A DNA stretch of 64,000 bases, taken from Sorangium cellulosum. Its GTDB lineage: Bacteria; Myxococcota_A; Polyangia; Polyangiales; Polyangiaceae. A program made the translations under genes and the position numbers. The notes beneath the pieces were generated by a model, which worked only from the letters and a program-made list of their open reading frames with translations, was not told where the DNA came from and made no database searches. This document shows positions 54,406-63,249 of the stretch, piece by piece (positions within the stretch are counted from its first letter, which is position 1; each line of letters starts with the position of its first letter). The DNA is taken from the NCBI RefSeq assembly GCF_004135735.1, contig NZ_CP012670.1, positions 558,001 to 622,000 on the forward strand, read 5' to 3'.

Positions 54406-56199
54406 CTAAGGACAGCGCGCCTGCAGCTGGGACAGCGCTTCGCCCATCCCGATCCGCGCGGCGGCCATGGCGTGGGACCTGGCCGCGCACCCCTTGGACG
54501 CGACCGCGCGCTTGGCGCTCGCGCTGATCGCGGCCTTCGCCTCGGCCTTTCTGGGGCCATCGCAGCCCGCGAAGCGCTTCACCGCGAGCTCCGTGTTGCC
54601 TCCGTGCGCCAGGTTGATCGCGGCCTTGCACTCCTGCTCGGCCTTCGCATTGACGGCCGGCGAGGCCGGCTTCGCGGCGCCCGTCGAGGCCGGCGGGCTC
54701 TTCGGAACCTCCGGCGAGGCCTTGCTCGGGGGCGCGGTCGGCTCGGGGAGCTGGGGCGTGGAGGGCTCGCTCGAGGGCACGGGCGCCGGGGGATCCGACG
54801 CGACGGTGACGGGTGACGCGCTCGCCGAGGATGTCGGGATCGTGATCGTGGTCGCGGCGCTCTCATCGGTCGCGGTCCCGCTGTCCCTCCGGAGCAGCAG
54901 GAAGCCGCCGCCCATGAGGCCGAGCACCGCGACGGCCGCGATCGCCGCGAGGACGGGGGCTCCCTTGTTCTTCTTCGCGCTCGGCGGCGGCGCGGGGAAC
55001 ACCTGGCCGCTGCCGGTCGGCACGGGCGGGTGTGCCGGCACGGCGCTGCCCGGCATGGCTGCCTGATCGAAGACCGTGGCCGCGTGGTTCACGGCCATAC
55101 CGGGTCCGGTGGGAGGCCCCGCGACGAACAGCGGCTCGCCGATCTGCGTCTGGCCCGAGCGCGACGGCATCAGCGCCGTTCCGCTGGCCGGGGCCTCGAG
55201 CCCGACGTGAGTGCGCGGCGCCGAGGCGAGCACCGAGAGCCGGGGCCCTGCGCCGAGCGTGAGCTCCTCGTAGAACTCACGCGCCGACTGCTGGCGGTCC
55301 TCGCGGTTCTTGCTGAGGGCCCTCATGACCGCCGCCTTCATCTTCGCCGGGGCCGCGGCGCCCATGGGCACGGCCTCGAACGGGAACGGCTGCTGTGTCA
55401 TGTGCTGCGTCGCCCACTCCCACGGCGTGTCGGCCTCGAACGGCAGGCGGCCGGTGAGCATCTCGTAGGTCAGCACGCCGAGCGAGTAGATGTCGCTCCT
55501 CGCGTCGAGCTCCTTCCCCGTGAACTGCTCGGGGCTCATGTACGGCGGCGTGCCGAGCACCGTCCCCTGCTGCGTCAGCTTCTGCTCGGCCCTGGCGCTG
55601 CGCTCGTCGCGCTTCGCGATGCCGAAGTCGAGGACCTTCACGTAGTCCTCCTCGCCCGCGCGCCTGGTCAGGAAGATGTTCGCGGGCTTCAGATCGCGGT
55701 GAACGATCCCCTTCTCGTGGGCTTCCTGCAGCGATCCGCACACCTGCGCGATGATGCGGTCGACCCGCTCGGGCAGCAGGGCGCCGCCCTTCTCGAGCGC
55801 CGCCTCCAGCGAGAGCCCGTTCAGGAGCTCCATCGCGATGTAGAGCTCCCCGGTGTTCGTCTGCCCGAAGTCGTAGACCTTGATCGTGTTCGGGTGCTCG
55901 AGCTCGCTGACGGTGCCGCACTCCCGCATGAAGCGCGCGACCACCTGCGGATCGCGCGCGTGCTGCGAGAGGAGCGTCTTGATGGCGACCTTCCGCACCG
56001 ACGTCCCCATCGGCTGCTCGCCGTTGTAGACGCGCCCCATCCCGCCCTCGCCGAGCACCCCGACGATCCGGAACCGGCCGCCCACGATCGTGCCGATGAG
56101 CGGGTCTGCTTCCACTGGCGCGACAGGGAGGAGCGCGCCGCACGTGGCGCAGAAGCGCGCCCCATCGATGTTTGGCTGATGGCAAGCGGGACAGTCCAT
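54406..56199 (-). CDS. Zinc-ribbon serine/threonine protein kinase
   Basis: A 597-residue membrane kinase. It opens with a zinc ribbon (CPACHQPN and CATCG), then a PknB-type kinase domain (about 40-300): GEGGMGRVYNGEQ, VAIKTL, catalytic VHRDLKPANIFLT, DFGIAKRDE, APE-type SPEQF. A Pro/Ala linker, one membrane span (about 415-437) and an external Pro/Ser-rich region lead to a small Cys-containing helical domain at the C-terminus (CKAAINLAHGGNTELAVKRF). Eukaryotic-like kinases of this type are abundant in Sorangium. The ATG at 56199 starts the ribbon. Confidence 0.93.
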   Translation of the reverse strand: MDCPACHQPNIDGARFCATCGALLPVAPVEADPLIGTIVGGRFRIVGVLGEGGMGRVYNGEQPMGTSVRKVAIKTLLSQHARDPQVVARFMRECGTVSELEHPNTIKVYDFGQTNTGELYIAMELLNGLSLEAALEKGGALLPERVDRIIAQVCGSLQEAHEKGIVHRDLKPANIFLTRRAGEEDYVKVLDFGIAKRDERSARAEQKLTQQGTVLGTPPYMSPEQFTGKELDARSDIYSLGVLTYEMLTGRLPFEADTPWEWATQHMTQQPFPFEAVPMGAAAPAKMKAAVMRALSKNREDRQQSAREFYEELTLGAGPRLSVLASAPRTHVGLEAPASGTALMPSRSGQTQIGEPLFVAGPPTGPGMAVNHAATVFDQAAMPGSAVPAHPPVPTGSGQVFPAPPPSAKKNKGAPVLAAIAAVAVLGLMGGGFLLLRRDSGTATDESAATTITIPTSSASASPVTVASDPPAPVPSSEPSTPQLPEPTAPPSKASPEVPKSPPASTGAAKPASPAVNAKAEQECKAAINLAHGGNTELAVKRFAGCDGPRKAEAKAAISASAKRAVASKGCAARSHAMAAARIGMGEALSQLQARCP

Positions 56200-56554
56200 G
56201 CGATCGAACCTCTACCCCCGAAGCATGACGAACGCGGCGTCGCCTCGGACGGCTTAGCGCGCCCGAGCGAACGTGCGCTGGCAGGATCGCAGCAGCCGCG
56301 CTCCGAGCGCAAGGGAGCTCTCGCCCGCCCTCGCTGCCGCATCGCCGCCACGCGCGCTCCCTGGAGGGGGCGCACGCCATGGAGAGCGCATGCAGCACAC
56401 CCTCGCGCGCGCTCGCCGTGGCGAGCGTCGGCGAGCGTTCGTCTGGGCGAGCGTTCGCCTGCGCGAGCTCGGGTGGTCGCGGGGGCGCTGCTACAGCGGC
56501 GGCCGGCAGCGCTGCGCGCGGCGACCACGCCCGGCGAGCTGCCGCGGCGATCCA

Positions 56555-56622
56555 GCGCTCCGCCCGCGCGATCGTCGGCGCATGCCCGGCGCTCCGCCCG
56601 CGCCATCGTCGGCGCATGCGGA
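56555..56622. repeat. 34-bp direct duplication
   Basis: Two adjacent 34-base copies beginning GCGCTCCGCCCGCGC differ at one internal base and the last few bases. They include GCGATCGTC or GCCATCGTC followed by GGCGCATG. Confidence 0.85.
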
Positions 56623-56777
56623 TTCCGCTCGACACGGGCGCCGAAAGCGCGCATCCATCGCGCCAGATCCGCGCTGCCGGGCGAGGTCGAGCTCCGACGT
56701 CGCCGGGCCTCGGCACCCCGACGGACCGCGTTCACGCGGGCGATCCCAGCGAAACGGACGAAATTGATACACACCGC

Positions 56778-56806
56778 TTGACACGTCTCTTGCAGGGGGC
56801 TAAGAG
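56778..56806 (+). promoter_or_regulatory. Candidate sigma-70 promoter for the tRNA-tuf operon
   Basis: TTGACA (56778-56783) is a perfect -35 box and TAAGAG (56801-56806) a weak -10, with the ideal 17-base spacing. It faces the tRNA-tuf block with ~225 bases of leader. Confidence 0.45.
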
Positions 56807-57031
56807 CCTCCTCCCTTCGCGGGACACGTCTACCTTCGGAGCGACGTGAGCGGCACCCGCCGCCTCACATCGCTGCGGACGAGCCCGGTCGGCGGGCTCC
56901 GACCAGCGCGGGAAGACGGTCCAGCAGGGCCGGGAGTTGATTGTTCGCACAGGCGTGATCTGTTCTGGGACGTTTCGCTAGGTCAGCACGCCCGTCACCC
57001 GACCATCGGGAGCGGGCAGCGGGTCGAGGTC

Positions 57032-57104
57032 GCTGGCGTAGCTCAATCGGTAGAGCACCTGCCTTGTAAGCAGGGGGTTAGGGGTTCAAGTCCCCTCGCC
57101 AGCT
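57032..57104 (+). tRNA. tRNA-Thr (anticodon UGU)
   Basis: The cloverleaf is complete: acceptor GCTGGCG/CGCCAGC, D stem GCTC/GAGC, anticodon stem CCTGC/GCAGG with loop CTTGTAA (anticodon TGT, reads ACA), T arm AGGGG/CCCCT with TTCAAGT. The 3' CCA is not encoded. It is the first of four tRNAs in front of tuf. Confidence 0.96.
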
Positions 57105-57182
57105 CCGATGCAAGGCAGCAGGTCGACGCTTCGGGAGGTCACGACGGAAACTGGGTGCGCTAAGCTATAAGAAGAAATTCCT

Positions 57183-57264
57183 GGAGGGTTGCCCGAGCGG
57201 CCAAAGGGAGCAGACTGTAAATCTGCCGGCATAGCCTACGATGGTTCGAATCCATCACCCTCCA
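57183..57264 (+). tRNA. tRNA-Tyr (anticodon GUA)
   Basis: A class II tRNA with acceptor GGAGGGT/ACCCTCC, anticodon stem GCAGA/TCTGC with loop CTGTAAA (anticodon GTA), a long variable arm CCGGCATAGCCTACG and T loop TTCGAAT. The 3' CCA is not encoded (ACCG follows). Confidence 0.96.
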
Positions 57265-57338
57265 CCGGAGCGAATTTCGCTCCGACAACGGTCCGACCAG
57301 TATACAAAGCCGCCGGGGTCGCACCCTGCGGACGCCCT

Positions 57339-57414
57339 GCGGGCGTAGCTCAGTTGGTAGAGCGTCAGCCTTCCAAGCTGAACGTCGCCGGTTCGAACCC
57401 GGTCGCCCGCTCCA
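57339..57414 (+). tRNA. tRNA-Gly (anticodon UCC)
   Basis: Acceptor GCGGGCG/CGCCCGC, anticodon stem TCAGC/GCTGA with loop CTTCCAA (anticodon TCC), T arm with TTCGAAC. The 3' CCA is encoded at 57412-57414. Confidence 0.96.
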
Positions 57415-57427
57415 TGGTCGGTCGTTT

Positions 57428-57503
57428 GCCCACCTAGCTCAGTTGGCAGAGCACGTCCTTGGTAAGGACGAGGTCGTCGGTTCAATCCCGATGGTGGGCT
57501 CCA
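57428..57503 (+). tRNA. tRNA-Thr (anticodon GGU)
   Basis: Acceptor GCCCACC/GGTGGGC, anticodon stem CGTCC/GGACG with loop TTGGTAA (anticodon GGT, reads ACC/ACU), T loop TTCAATC. The 3' CCA is encoded. It lies 54 bases before the tuf ATG. Confidence 0.96.
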
Positions 57504-57557
57504 GCGAGGACAGCGAAACGCGCAGCCGCGAACTTCATTTCGGCAGGAGACATCTCG

Positions 57558-58748
<1,191 letters not shown>

Positions 58749-58757
58749 GAGGCGGTC

Positions 58758-58928
58758 GTGGGCGAGCAGGCCGGTGGATGGCGTGCGGCACGCATTGCCG
58801 TCTCACTGGCCTGCAGCGAATGCAAATCGCGGAATTACAAGACCACGAAGACGCCCGAGCAGGTAGTTTCCATCAGGAAATTTTGCAAGCAGTGCAAGAA
58901 GCACACGGTTCACAACGAGACGAAGTGA
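58758..58928 (+). CDS. rpmG: Ribosomal protein L33
   Basis: A 56-residue zinc-binding L33. The body [14 protein letters not shown] followed by a basic strand and [15 protein letters not shown] contains both Cys pairs (CSEC, CKQC). The GTG at 58758 has GGAGG five bases upstream, which sets the start; the first ~15 residues ([16 protein letters not shown]) are unusual. It sits 9 bases after tuf. Confidence 0.9.
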   Translation: MGEQAGGWRAARIAVSLACSECKSRNYKTTKTPEQVVSIRKFCKQCKKHTVHNETK

Positions 58929-58956
58929 GCTGTATGCGAGAAATCGCAGCGATTCT

Positions 58957-59032
58957 AGGGGTATAGCTCAGTTGGTAGAGCAGCGGATTCCAAATCCGCA
59001 GGTCGGGAGTTCGAGCCTCTCTGCCCCTGCCA
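58957..59032 (+). tRNA. tRNA-Trp (anticodon CCA)
   Basis: Acceptor AGGGGTA/TGCCCCT, anticodon stem GCGGA/TCCGC with loop TTCCAAA (anticodon CCA), T loop TTCGAGC, encoded 3' CCA. tRNA-Trp between rpmG and secE is a widespread arrangement. Confidence 0.96.
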
Positions 59033-59116
59033 GGGACTGTGGGCGCCGCTGGGTTGCCCGCAAAGTCTCATCCAGCAGGCTCCTGCCTGCCGCGAGCCGG
59101 CGCGTTTGGTGTGGTT

Positions 59117-59743
59117 ATGGCGAAGGGTCAAAAAGACAAGCAAACGCCGAAGGTCGCGGAAGAAGGGGAGCCGGAGGAATCTGGACCGGCCGCGGCCTCC
59201 GACACGTCGTCGCTCGAGCCCCGGGACGAGGAGCCGGAGACTGGCGGGGCTGGTGCGCGCGAGGAGGCCGAGGCGTCGCGCGCTGGTGATGCCGACGAGG
59301 CCGAAGGCGAGGTCGCTGCCACCCAGCTCGGGACCGAGCGTTATGTGATCGCCGGATTCTTCGCCTCCGGGATGTTGCTTGCCTACGTGCTGGGCAAGAT
59401 CGTGGAAGGCGTGTGGTCGACCCTCGCCAACAAGGACTGGTTCAGCCGAACGCTGCCAGCCTTGGCCGCGTTCGGTGACGACGAGCGAGCGACCTATGGC
59501 ACGGTCATCGGGGGCATCATCGCGCTCGTGATCGTGCTGCGCGCGTTCCGCAATGCGGAGATCCGCACCTGGAGCGACGAGGTCGCGACCGAGCTGTCGA
59601 AAGTGAAGTGGCCGACCAAGAAGGAGGTGACGAACGCGACGTTCGTCGTCATCGCGACGACCACCGTGGCGACCCTCTACCTGGCGCTGCTCGACCGCTT
59701 CTGGGCGTTCGTGACCAACATCGTTTACGGCGATGGAAGCTGA
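59117..59743 (+). CDS. secE: Preprotein translocase subunit SecE
   Basis: A 208-residue SecE, part of the SecYEG channel. The conserved C-terminal part is EVATELSKVKWPTKKEVTNA followed by a membrane span (FVVIATTTVATLYLALLDRF). Two more spans precede it (about 77-100 and 135-153), and the first ~70 residues are an acidic, low-complexity extension (EEGEPEESGP). It is therefore much longer than the ~65-residue minimal SecE and resembles the three-span E. coli form with an extra tail. It precedes nusG by 31 bases. Confidence 0.92.
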   Translation: MAKGQKDKQTPKVAEEGEPEESGPAAASDTSSLEPRDEEPETGGAGAREEAEASRAGDADEAEGEVAATQLGTERYVIAGFFASGMLLAYVLGKIVEGVWSTLANKDWFSRTLPALAAFGDDERATYGTVIGGIIALVIVLRAFRNAEIRTWSDEVATELSKVKWPTKKEVTNATFVVIATTTVATLYLALLDRFWAFVTNIVYGDGS

Positions 59744-59774
59744 AGCAGGGGAGATCCTGAGGGAACCAAGCGCC

Positions 59775-60305
59775 ATGGCCAAGAAGTGGTACGTCATCCA
59801 TACCTACTCGGGATACGAGGCGAAGGTGCGCGACGCGCTCCAGCAGCGCGTAAAGCAGTACGGCCTGGAAGATCGGTTCGGCGAGATCCTCATTCCGAGC
59901 GAGACGGTCACGGAGAACCGTCCCGGTGGTAAGACCCGCGTTCGTCAGAAGCTGAGCCTGCCCGGGTACATCTTCGTCGAGATGGAGATGAACGAGCAGG
60001 TCTGGCACCTGGTCAAGGACACGCCCAAGGTGACCGGCTTCATCGGCAATCAGACGCCGCAGGAGGTCCCGCTGGTGCAGATCGACAACCTTCGGCGGGG
60101 CATCGTCGAGGGAGCGGTCAAGCCGAAGCCGAGGCTCACGTTCGAGGTGGGCGAGGAGGTGCGCGTCCTCGACGGGGCCTTCGCGAATTTCACCGGCACG
60201 GTCGACGACGTGAAGATGGACAAGCAGAAGCTCAAGGTGAAGGTCAGCATCTTCGGCCGGCCCACCAGCGTCGAGCTCGACTTCTCAGCTGTGGAGAAGC
60301 GCTAG
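59775..60305 (+). CDS. nusG: Transcription antitermination factor NusG
   Basis: A 176-residue NusG that binds RNA polymerase and couples it to Rho or the ribosome. The NGN domain begins KKWYVIHTYSGYEAKVRDAL and contains LPGYIFVEMEM; the KOW domain has EEVRVLDGAFANFTGTVDDV and VSIFGRPTSVELDF. The ATG at 59775 is chosen over an upstream start that overlaps secE. Confidence 0.96.
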   Translation: MAKKWYVIHTYSGYEAKVRDALQQRVKQYGLEDRFGEILIPSETVTENRPGGKTRVRQKLSLPGYIFVEMEMNEQVWHLVKDTPKVTGFIGNQTPQEVPLVQIDNLRRGIVEGAVKPKPRLTFEVGEEVRVLDGAFANFTGTVDDVKMDKQKLKVKVSIFGRPTSVELDFSAVEKR

Positions 60306-60381
60306 CCGGGAACGAGCGGCTGCAATCCTCTGGGTGAGGTCCGCGCCTCCGTGGTCCTCCACTGGTTTCTCTGAAAGTAGA

Positions 60382-60396
60382 CCGCCCGTCGGGCGG
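60382..60396 (+). promoter_or_regulatory. Leader hairpin before rplK
   Basis: CCGCCC, a GTC loop and GGGCGG form a compact stem 26 bases before the rplK start. It may be part of the L1-type control of the L11 operon, but I cannot match a known L1 site. Confidence 0.3.
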
Positions 60397-60422
60397 CGGT
60401 TCGATAGGGTGCGAGATTCATC

Positions 60423-60866
60423 ATGGCGAAGAAAGTCACTGGGTACGTGAAGCTGCAGCTTCCGGCGGGCAAGGCCAACCCGTCGCCCCCCGTCGGTCCG
60501 GCGCTCGGCCAGCACGGCGTCAATATCATGGCGTTCTGCAAGGACTTCAACTCGAGGACCGCTGCGCAGGGCGACATGATCATCCCGGTGGTGATCACGG
60601 TCTACTCGGACCGCTCGTTCACGTTCATCCTCAAGACGCCGCCCGCGTCCGTGCTGCTCAAGAGGGCGGCTGGGCTCGACACGAAGAAGAAGCCGGGCGC
60701 GGGCTCGAAGGAGCCCAACAAGGTCAAGGTGGGCAAGGTGAGCCAGAAGCAGCTCCAGGAGCTCGCCCAGCTCAAGATGCAGGACATGAACACGACCAGC
60801 CTCGAGGCCGCCATGCGCAGCATGGCTGGCACCGCCCGCTCGATGGGCATCGACATCGTCGACTGA
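60423..60866 (+). CDS. rplK: Ribosomal protein L11
   Basis: A 147-residue L11, which forms the GTPase-associated centre with 23S r[43 protein letters not shown] and the C-terminal [17 protein letters not shown] are the family blocks. The length is standard. The ribosome-binding site is weak. Confidence 0.97.
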   Translation: MAKKVTGYVKLQLPAGKANPSPPVGPALGQHGVNIMAFCKDFNSRTAAQGDMIIPVVITVYSDRSFTFILKTPPASVLLKRAAGLDTKKKPGAGSKEPNKVKVGKVSQKQLQELAQLKMQDMNTTSLEAAMRSMAGTARSMGIDIVD

Positions 60867-60956
60867 GGTGGGTCGCAGCGCGCCCCGGGGTCGGGGCCGC
60901 ACGTCGCCTGGAGGCGCTCGGCGCGGGCGCCCCGGCGGCCGGGGAACAGAGACTTA

Positions 60957-60982
60957 CCACGGTAGTTTAAGGCGCACCGTGG
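60957..60982 (+). promoter_or_regulatory. Hairpin in the rplK-rplA gap
   Basis: CCACGGT and ACCGTGG form a perfect 7-bp stem around AGTTTAAGGCGC, about 20 bases before the rplA ribosome-binding site AAGGAGG. It could serve in L1 autoregulation or transcript processing. Confidence 0.35.
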
Positions 60983-61011
60983 GAGGCGAGAGCCGTTAAG
61001 AAGGAGGGCAT

Positions 61012-61722
61012 GTGCCGAAAGTCGCCAAGAAGAAACTCGCAGCGCGAGCATTCGTCGACCGCGCTCGAAAGTACACATTGCAGGAGGCGTGCGAGCTCGT
61101 GAAGAAGGCCGCGCCTGCCAAGTTCGACGAGACGGTGGACCTCGCGGTCCGCCTCGGGGTCAACCCCAGGCATGCGGATCAGATGGTCCGTGGCGCCGTG
61201 GTGCTCCCGCACGGCACGGGGCAGTCGCTCCGTGTCCTGGTGTTCGCCAAGGGCGAGAAGGCCAAGGAGGCCGAGGCAGCCGGGGCCGATTTCGTCGGCG
61301 AGGCCGATCTCGTGAACAAGGTCCAGGAGGGCTTCATGGACTTCGATCGCGTGATCGCCACGCCGGACATGATGGGGTTGGTCGGCAAGCTCGGCCGCAT
61401 CCTCGGCCCGCGCGGTCTGATGCCGAACCCCAAGGTCGGGACCGTGACGTTCGACGTCAAGACGGCGGTCTCGGAGGCCAAGGCTGGCAAGGTCGAGTAC
61501 CGCGTCGAGAAGGCGGGCATCGTGCACGCGCGGATCGGCAAGGTCTCCTTCGCGGAGAACGCGCTGCACGGCAACGCGGACGCGCTCATCCAGGCGCTCG
61601 TCCGTGCCAAGCCGGCGACGGCGAAGGGCGTCTACCTCCGGAGCATCACGATGTCTTCGACGATGGGCCCCGGGGTTCGCATCGACCCGGTCCACTTCAG
61701 CGGCAAGGCAGAGGAGGCGTAG
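61012..61722 (+). CDS. rplA: Ribosomal protein L1
   Basis: A 236-residue L1 of the ribosomal E-site stalk and a translational repressor of its own operon in other bacteria. [53 protein letters not shown] and [16 protein letters not shown] are diagnostic. The GTG at 61012 follows AAGGAGG. The rplJ start is three bases downstream of the stop. Confidence 0.97.
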   Translation: MPKVAKKKLAARAFVDRARKYTLQEACELVKKAAPAKFDETVDLAVRLGVNPRHADQMVRGAVVLPHGTGQSLRVLVFAKGEKAKEAEAAGADFVGEADLVNKVQEGFMDFDRVIATPDMMGLVGKLGRILGPRGLMPNPKVGTVTFDVKTAVSEAKAGKVEYRVEKAGIVHARIGKVSFAENALHGNADALIQALVRAKPATAKGVYLRSITMSSTMGPGVRIDPVHFSGKAEEA

Positions 61723-61725
61723 CCC

Positions 61726-62253
61726 ATGGAGAGATCCCAGAAGGAGGCGGTTGTCGGCTCGGTCCGGCAGAAGTTCGAGCGTATGTCCTCCGCGGTCTTC
61801 CTGGACTTCAAGGGGCTCAACGTCGAGGCGGTCACCAAGCTTCGCGATGAGTTCCGGAAGTCGGGCGTGGAGTACCGGGTCGTGAAGAACACGCTCGTTC
61901 GCCACGCCATCAAGGAGCACCCCTGGGCGAACAACCTCGCCAAGAGCCTCACCGGCATGACCGGGGTCGCCTGGAGCTACGAGGATCCGAGCGCAGCCGC
62001 CAAGGTCGTCAAGGCGTTCCGCAAGGACAACCAGAAGCTCCAGATCAAGGCAGGGCTCATCGAGGGCCAGATCCTCTCCGGGGACGCCGTCGAGACGCAG
62101 CTCGCGACGATGCCCGGCAAGGACGAGCTCCGCGCCATGCTGCTCGCGACGCTCCAGGCGCCGCTCCAGCAGTTCGTGCAGCAGCTCAACGCGCCTCTCC
62201 AGAATTTCGCCTATCTCTTGAAGGCGAAGGAAGACGCTGGCACCTCGGGTTGA
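61726..62253 (+). CDS. rplJ: Ribosomal protein L10
   Basis: A 175-residue L10 that anchors L7/L12 dimers in the stalk. VFLDFKGLNVEAVTKLRDEF, VEYRVVKNTLVRHAI and a C-terminal helix (APLQQFVQQLNAPLQNFAYL) for L7/L12 binding are present. The ribosome-binding site GGAGG lies inside the end of rplA, indicating coupling; the separate L10 leader seen in E. coli is therefore absent. Confidence 0.96.
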   Translation: MERSQKEAVVGSVRQKFERMSSAVFLDFKGLNVEAVTKLRDEFRKSGVEYRVVKNTLVRHAIKEHPWANNLAKSLTGMTGVAWSYEDPSAAAKVVKAFRKDNQKLQIKAGLIEGQILSGDAVETQLATMPGKDELRAMLLATLQAPLQQFVQQLNAPLQNFAYLLKAKEDAGTSG

Positions 62254-62352
62254 GAGCGCGCATTCGTGTCAATTGGGCCTTGCGCCCGTCGGATTTTGGT
62301 TTACATGGCCCCCTCCCCCGGGGCGCGCAGAAGAGTTTGAAGGAGTCTTGCA

Positions 62353-62742
62353 ATGGCTGAGATCACGCGCGAGCAGGTCGTCGATTACCTCTCCAACCTC
62401 CCTGTCATCCAGATCGCCGAGCTCATCAAGGACCTCGAGAACAAGTGGGGCGTCAAGGCTGCGCCCGCGGCCGTTGCGGTCGCGGCGGGCCCTGCTGGCG
62501 GCGCCGCTCCGGCCGAGAAGGCCCCGGAGCAGACCGAGTTCGACGTCGTCCTCGCGAACGCTGGTAGCAACAAGATCGGCGTCATCAAGGCGATCCGCGA
62601 GATCACCGGTCTGGGCCTGAAGGAGGCGAAGGACCTGGTCGAGGCCGCGCCGAAGACCGTCAAGGAGCAGGTTTCCAAGGCGGACGCGGAGGAGATGAAG
62701 AAGAAGCTCGTCGAGGCAGGTGCTACCGTCGAGCTCAAGTAA
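62353..62742 (+). CDS. rplL: Ribosomal protein L7/L12
   Basis: A 129-residue stalk protein that recruits translation GTPases. The N-terminal dimer domain (about 1-35), an Ala/Gly/Pro hinge (36-58, [15 protein letters not shown]) and the C-terminal domain [40 protein letters not shown] are intact. GAAGGAG precedes the ATG. The hinge is slightly longer than usual. Confidence 0.97.
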   Translation: MAEITREQVVDYLSNLPVIQIAELIKDLENKWGVKAAPAAVAVAAGPAGGAAPAEKAPEQTEFDVVLANAGSNKIGVIKAIREITGLGLKEAKDLVEAAPKTVKEQVSKADAEEMKKKLVEAGATVELK

Positions 62743-62782
62743 CGATCACCGCTTCCTGTCAGGGAAATCGGGATCCGCTGGA

Positions 62783-62826
62783 GGACGGCGGCAGGGGCGA
62801 TTGTACCTGCCGCGCGTCCCGCTTTT
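62783..62826 (+). terminator. Attenuator-like hairpin after rplL
   Basis: GGACG-GCGGCAGG pairs with CCTGCCGC-G-CGTCC, a 13-bp stem with one bulged base and a 10-base loop, followed by CGCTTTTG. It lies 40 bases after the rplL stop, where many bacteria reduce transcription before rpoBC. Confidence 0.55.
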
Positions 62827-62833
62827 GTCTGAT

Positions 62834-63085
62834 GAGGACCGCGGATGCGGATCCTCGGCCAACGCTGAAGGGGACCGCGAAGGCGGATCCCCGGCCAACG
62901 CTGAAGGGGACCGCGAAGGCGGATCCCCGGCCAACGCTGAAGGGGACCGCGAAGGCGGATCCCCGGCCAACGCTGAAGGGGACCGCGAAGGCGGATCCCC
63001 GGCCAACGCTGAAGGGGACCGCGAAGGCGGATCCCCGGCCAATGCAGAAGAGGACCGCGGGTGCGGGTCCTCGACCAACGCCGGA
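62834..63085 (+). repeat. Seven tandem 36-bp hairpin units between rplL and rpoB
   Basis: Seven head-to-tail 36-base units fill most of the 507-base rplL-rpoB gap. Each contains a hairpin of 5 + 4 pairs with one bulged base (for example GGGGACCGC, loop GAAG, GCGGATCCCC) followed by a 13-base linker near GGCCAACGCTGAA. The first and last units use GAGGA/TCCTC where the five middle ones use GGGGA/TCCCC, so pairing is kept. There are no spacers, so it is not a CRISPR array. Frames open across it are a by-product of the 36-base (12-codon) period. Confidence 0.93.
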
Positions 63086-63249
63086 GCTCAATGGGTCGCT
63101 GCGCGGTCCGCTCTGCCCTCACATCCAGAATATCTCAGGTCCCCACACCCTGGGGACGCTCGCGCGCCTTTGGCGCGTAGCTTCGTGTTCGTTGCTCGGT
63201 TCGAGCCGTGCGCCCGCCCCGCACTGCTCGTGTGAGCCGGAGGAAATCG

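Larger units (their letters stand above)
56200..57031. other. Long non-coding gap before the tRNA-tuf block
   Basis: No gene is convincing in these 832 bases although several Arg/Ala-rich frames are open. It contains a 34-base direct duplication (56555-56622) and a promoter-like sequence near 56778. The stretch from ~56755 to 57031 is lower in GC and probably holds the start and leader of the tRNA-tuf transcript. Confidence 0.5.

Noticed and set aside
56200-57031. Protein genes in the gap before the tRNAs
   Set aside because: Open frames are Arg/Ala-rich, lack ribosome-binding sites, and include a direct duplication; none resembles a family.
62834-63085. CRISPR array
   Set aside because: The 36-base units are directly adjacent with no unique spacers and no cas genes.
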